The position numbers were made by a program, and so were the translations under genes. The notes below the pieces were generated by a model. It was not told the origin of the DNA. It searched no databases and was given only the letters and a program-made list of their open reading frames with translations. A stretch of DNA of 7,783 nucleotides from Erysipelotrichaceae bacterium (GTDB lineage Bacteria; Bacillota_I; Bacilli_A; Erysipelotrichales; Erysipelotrichaceae), in NCBI GenBank assembly GCA_021442745.1, contig JABUSI010000238.1, positions 1 through 7,783 on the forward strand, written 5' to 3'. Shown here piece after piece: positions 5,454 to 7,783 of this stretch (positions are counted from its first letter, which is position 1; the number at the start of each line of letters is the position of its first letter).

Positions 5454-7139
5454 ATGACAAAAAGAAAAAAGAGAGGACCGGGTAAGGTAGCGAAGTTTTT
5501 CGGTAGTATCCTATCCAAGATTTCCTGGCTGGCATTGCTCGGACTCGGCTATTATTTCTATACAATTTTCCTGACGTTCCCGATGTTTCCGGCGGAATGG
5601 GTACAATGGTTGATTTACGGATTGATCGGTGCGGCGGTTTTGCAGGGATTTTTTGCGTGGATGCCGTTTATTCCGAACTGGACGAAGATTTTTACGAATC
5701 TGATCAATGTGGCATTGTGTGTGGCACTGGCGTTCGGTTCCTGGAAACTGCCGAATATCCGGGCAAGCATTGAAAAATCGTTTGCGGAAATTCCGACCGA
5801 AGGGGAAGCGGAAATCAATTTCTATATTCTGAAAGACGAATATAAAGTACAGCCGGAAGTGCCGGTAACGGAAGAAAACAACGGCGAAGAACAGACGGTA
5901 ACGCAGGCTGCGGCACCGAAACTGAGTTTTACGGCGGATGCACCGGAAAACACGGAAGAACCGGAGGAAGGTTCAGAAACATCAAGTGACGGCCCGGTAC
6001 AGTCCGAGAAGCCGTTTACGGATTTTGCGACGTCAACGTTTATTACCCAGAAGACCGTGGATCTGGAAAACCAGGAGTATGCGTTACTGGTTGCCGAACG
6101 GGAATTGTTCGGGAATATCAGTACGTATGGTGTGGATTCCATCTGGGATGCCGTGGACCGTCTGTACGACGGTACCGGTGATGTCATGGTATTGAACAGC
6201 AGTTATCTGCCGATGATTGAAGACGTAACCGGGTATGAAGATTTCTCTTCCAGAGTGGAAATCGTGTATACGGTGTATAAGAAGATTCAACTGGGTGTTG
6301 ACCCGAAGGAAGTACAGATTACACAGGAACCGTTTACCATCTTTATTGCCGGGGTTGACCAGTTCGGTAAGGTCAAATCGACAACGGGAAGAACGGACGT
6401 CAATATGCTGGTAACGGTCAATCCGCAAAGCAAGCAGATTTCCTTCGTAACCGTTCCGCGTGATGCGTACGTAAAGAATATGGGTTACTACGGAATGAAT
6501 GATAAACTGACACACTGCGGTATTTACGGTATCAAGGCGACGGTACAGTCCATTGAGGAACTGTTTAACGTGGACGTTAACTATTACTTTGTGGTCAATT
6601 TCAGTTCCGTGATCAAACTTGTCGATATGATCGGCGGTATTGACGTCAACAATCCGTATGAATTCAAATCGACCCGTCTGAAAACGTGGCAGGGTACGTT
6701 CAAGAAGGGGAATATCCATCTGAACGGTAAGAAAGCTTTGGTTTATGTCAGAGAACGTTACAATCTGAAAAACGGTGACTTTGACCGGGCAAAACACCAG
6801 ACGCTGGTAATCAAAGCGATTCTGGATAAGATGACCACACCGGCAGTAGTGACTCAGATTGACTCCATCATTGACGGTATGAACGGTTCGTTCAAGACGA
6901 ATCTGAAAGCGGAACATATCTATGCCCTGGCACAGATGCAGCTGGATGATATGGCGGTATGGAACATGGTAAACTATTCCCTGAGCGGTACGACCGGTAT
7001 GGATTATTGTGCGGCAATGGGTTCCAAGAACAAGTACAGCGTTGTGTATCTGAAGGATGCACAGATTAAGTTTGTGAAGAATGTCATGAAGGCTGTTCGT
7101 AACGGCGAAGTGGTTGAACAGGAAAAATTACCGTCATGA
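5454..7139 (+). CDS. LytR-CpsA-Psr (LCP) family cell-wall glycopolymer ligase
   Basis: LCP proteins transfer undecaprenyl-linked glycopolymers (teichoic acid or capsule) to peptidoglycan on the outer face of the membrane. The 561-residue product has a short basic N-terminus, then three predicted membrane helices (about 21-43, 48-70 and 76-98), placing the rest outside. An acidic, Pro/Thr/Ser-rich linker spans roughly 134-190, and a lesser-conserved accessory region runs to about 290. The LCP domain (about 292-460) contains GVD at 300-302, RTD at 313-315, VPRD at 334-337 (Arg336, Asp337), GGIDV at 394-398, VRER at 432-435 and GDFDRAKHQ at 441-449, matching the phosphate-binding Arg/Asp set. 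About 100 more residues follow. Start is ATG 5454 with GAGGTG six bases upstream; a GTG at 5445 overlaps that ribosome binding site. The three-helix layout recalls streptococcal CpsA-type members. It overlaps the next gene by 4 nt. The exact polymer is unknown. Confidence 0.93.
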   Translation: MTKRKKRGPGKVAKFFGSILSKISWLALLGLGYYFYTIFLTFPMFPAEWVQWLIYGLIGAAVLQGFFAWMPFIPNWTKIFTNLINVALCVALAFGSWKLPNIRASIEKSFAEIPTEGEAEINFYILKDEYKVQPEVPVTEENNGEEQTVTQAAAPKLSFTADAPENTEEPEEGSETSSDGPVQSEKPFTDFATSTFITQKTVDLENQEYALLVAERELFGNISTYGVDSIWDAVDRLYDGTGDVMVLNSSYLPMIEDVTGYEDFSSRVEIVYTVYKKIQLGVDPKEVQITQEPFTIFIAGVDQFGKVKSTTGRTDVNMLVTVNPQSKQISFVTVPRDAYVKNMGYYGMNDKLTHCGIYGIKATVQSIEELFNVDVNYYFVVNFSSVIKLVDMIGGIDVNNPYEFKSTRLKTWQGTFKKGNIHLNGKKALVYVRERYNLKNGDFDRAKHQTLVIKAILDKMTTPAVVTQIDSIIDGMNGSFKTNLKAEHIYALAQMQLDDMAVWNMVNYSLSGTTGMDYCAAMGSKNKYSVVYLKDAQIKFVKNVMKAVRNGEVVEQEKLPS

Positions 7140-7783
7140 TGAAAAAGCCGATTAAACTGATTATGACCGATCTGGACGGGACGTTATTAACGGATGATAA
7201 AAAAGTAACGGAACGGACCAGGGAAGCCATCCGTAAGGTCAAAAAACAAGGCGTCTTATTCGGGATTGCGACCGGAAGAGCAATTGAGCCGGTACAGATT
7301 CTCAGCAAACAATGGCAGATTGACGATCTGATTGACGTATACATCGGATACAACGGATCGCAGTATTATGACGTGAAAGAAGACTATTATGAGTCTACCG
7401 ATTTATTACCGGGAAGCTGTATGGAAGAAATCATGGATCATCTGCGGAAGAATAATGCCGATTGCGAGTTCATGATTTATCTCAGCAAAGACTTCCTGGT
7501 ATATACCTCAGGAGTGACTCCGGAAGTGGAACGGGTTGCCAGAAACAATTTCTTTGAAATCCGCGTCTGCGATATGAAGGAATTTGTCAGAGGTAAAGAA
7601 TATGAAAAACTGCTGGCTACCTGTCATAAGGACTATATGCCGGCACTGATGAAAATTGCCGATACGTTACCGAAAAACGGGTATCGGGTATGTACGTCAA
7701 CGCCGAATTTAATGGAATTCATGGATCCGGTTGTGTCAAAGACATACGGAATTGAAAAAGTATGCCGGCACAGAGGATTTGAA
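7136..7783 (+). CDS. Cof-type HAD-IIB hydrolase (partial, runs off the window)
   Basis: The visible 216 residues are an N-terminal portion of a Cof-type haloacid dehalogenase phosphatase, cytoplasmic enzymes that dephosphorylate sugar phosphates, nucleotides or flavin-type metabolites. Motif I is DLDGT at 12-16 (nucleophile Asp12, acid/base Asp14), motif II is the Thr46 of IATGR (44-48), and motif III is probably Lys202 in PVVSKTYG. The segment between about 90 and 185 is the type IIB cap. The final GDxxND motif must lie beyond the window; about 55-60 residues of the usual 270 are missing. The frame is open to the last base. Its ATG overlaps the LCP stop codon (ATGA), with a second in-frame ATG at 7139, so translation is probably coupled to the LCP gene. 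AGGAAA near 7120 is a distant, weak ribosome binding site. Substrate cannot be assigned. Confidence 0.92.
   Translation, partial: MMKKPIKLIMTDLDGTLLTDDKKVTERTREAIRKVKKQGVLFGIATGRAIEPVQILSKQWQIDDLIDVYIGYNGSQYYDVKEDYYESTDLLPGSCMEEIMDHLRKNNADCEFMIYLSKDFLVYTSGVTPEVERVARNNFFEIRVCDMKEFVRGKEYEKLLATCHKDYMPALMKIADTLPKNGYRVCTSTPNLMEFMDPVVSKTYGIEKVCRHRGFE

Noticed and set aside
6084..6917. Minus-strand 277-residue frame inside the LCP gene
   Set aside because: It is fully contained in conserved LCP coding sequence with no start signals; its His/Val/Ile-rich product looks like an antisense shadow.

Overview
The window reads as a chromosomal segment of a low-to-mid G+C Bacillota. Strong AGGAGG-type ribosome binding sites, a CcpA-like box, an LCP-family wall protein and compact gene packing all fit. 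The gene mix suggests an Erysipelotrichia-like relative, but this is an inference from style and family content only, and no rRNA or marker gene is present to confirm it.

Layout from left to right: a weak hairpin, then an intracellular GH32 sucrose/sucrose-6-phosphate hydrolase (41-1441, +). Next comes an AT-rich gap holding four identical 15-bp direct repeats spaced 32-33 bp apart, the last one abutting an extended -10 promoter. That promoter leads into a GTG-started AAA ATPase with a C-terminal DUF4143/PD-(D/E)XK-like domain (1613-2908, +). A bidirectional terminator separates it from a convergent PAP2-type membrane phosphatase (2944-3627, -). A 245-bp divergent promoter region, with a CcpA-like box and a 12-bp palindrome, leads to a 275-residue soluble protein I do not recognise (3873-4700, +). 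Convergent to that gene is a YigZ/IMPACT-family protein (4785-5384, -). Its promoter interlocks with the promoter of a three-helix LytR-CpsA-Psr (LCP) cell-wall ligase (5454-7139, +). The LCP gene overlaps by 4 nt a Cof-type HAD phosphatase (7136 to the window edge, +) that is cut off before its last motif.

Most genes are housekeeping or metabolic and form several small transcription units rather than one pathway. The LCP protein and the PAP2 phosphatase could both act on undecaprenyl-linked wall intermediates, but they are not co-transcribed. The feature most deserving attention is the repeat array joined to the ATPase/nuclease-like gene. It looks like a self-contained cis-element plus gene unit, and its first repeat also forms the last codons and stop of the upstream GH32 gene. 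I am not aware of a described function for such an array, and its role is unproven.
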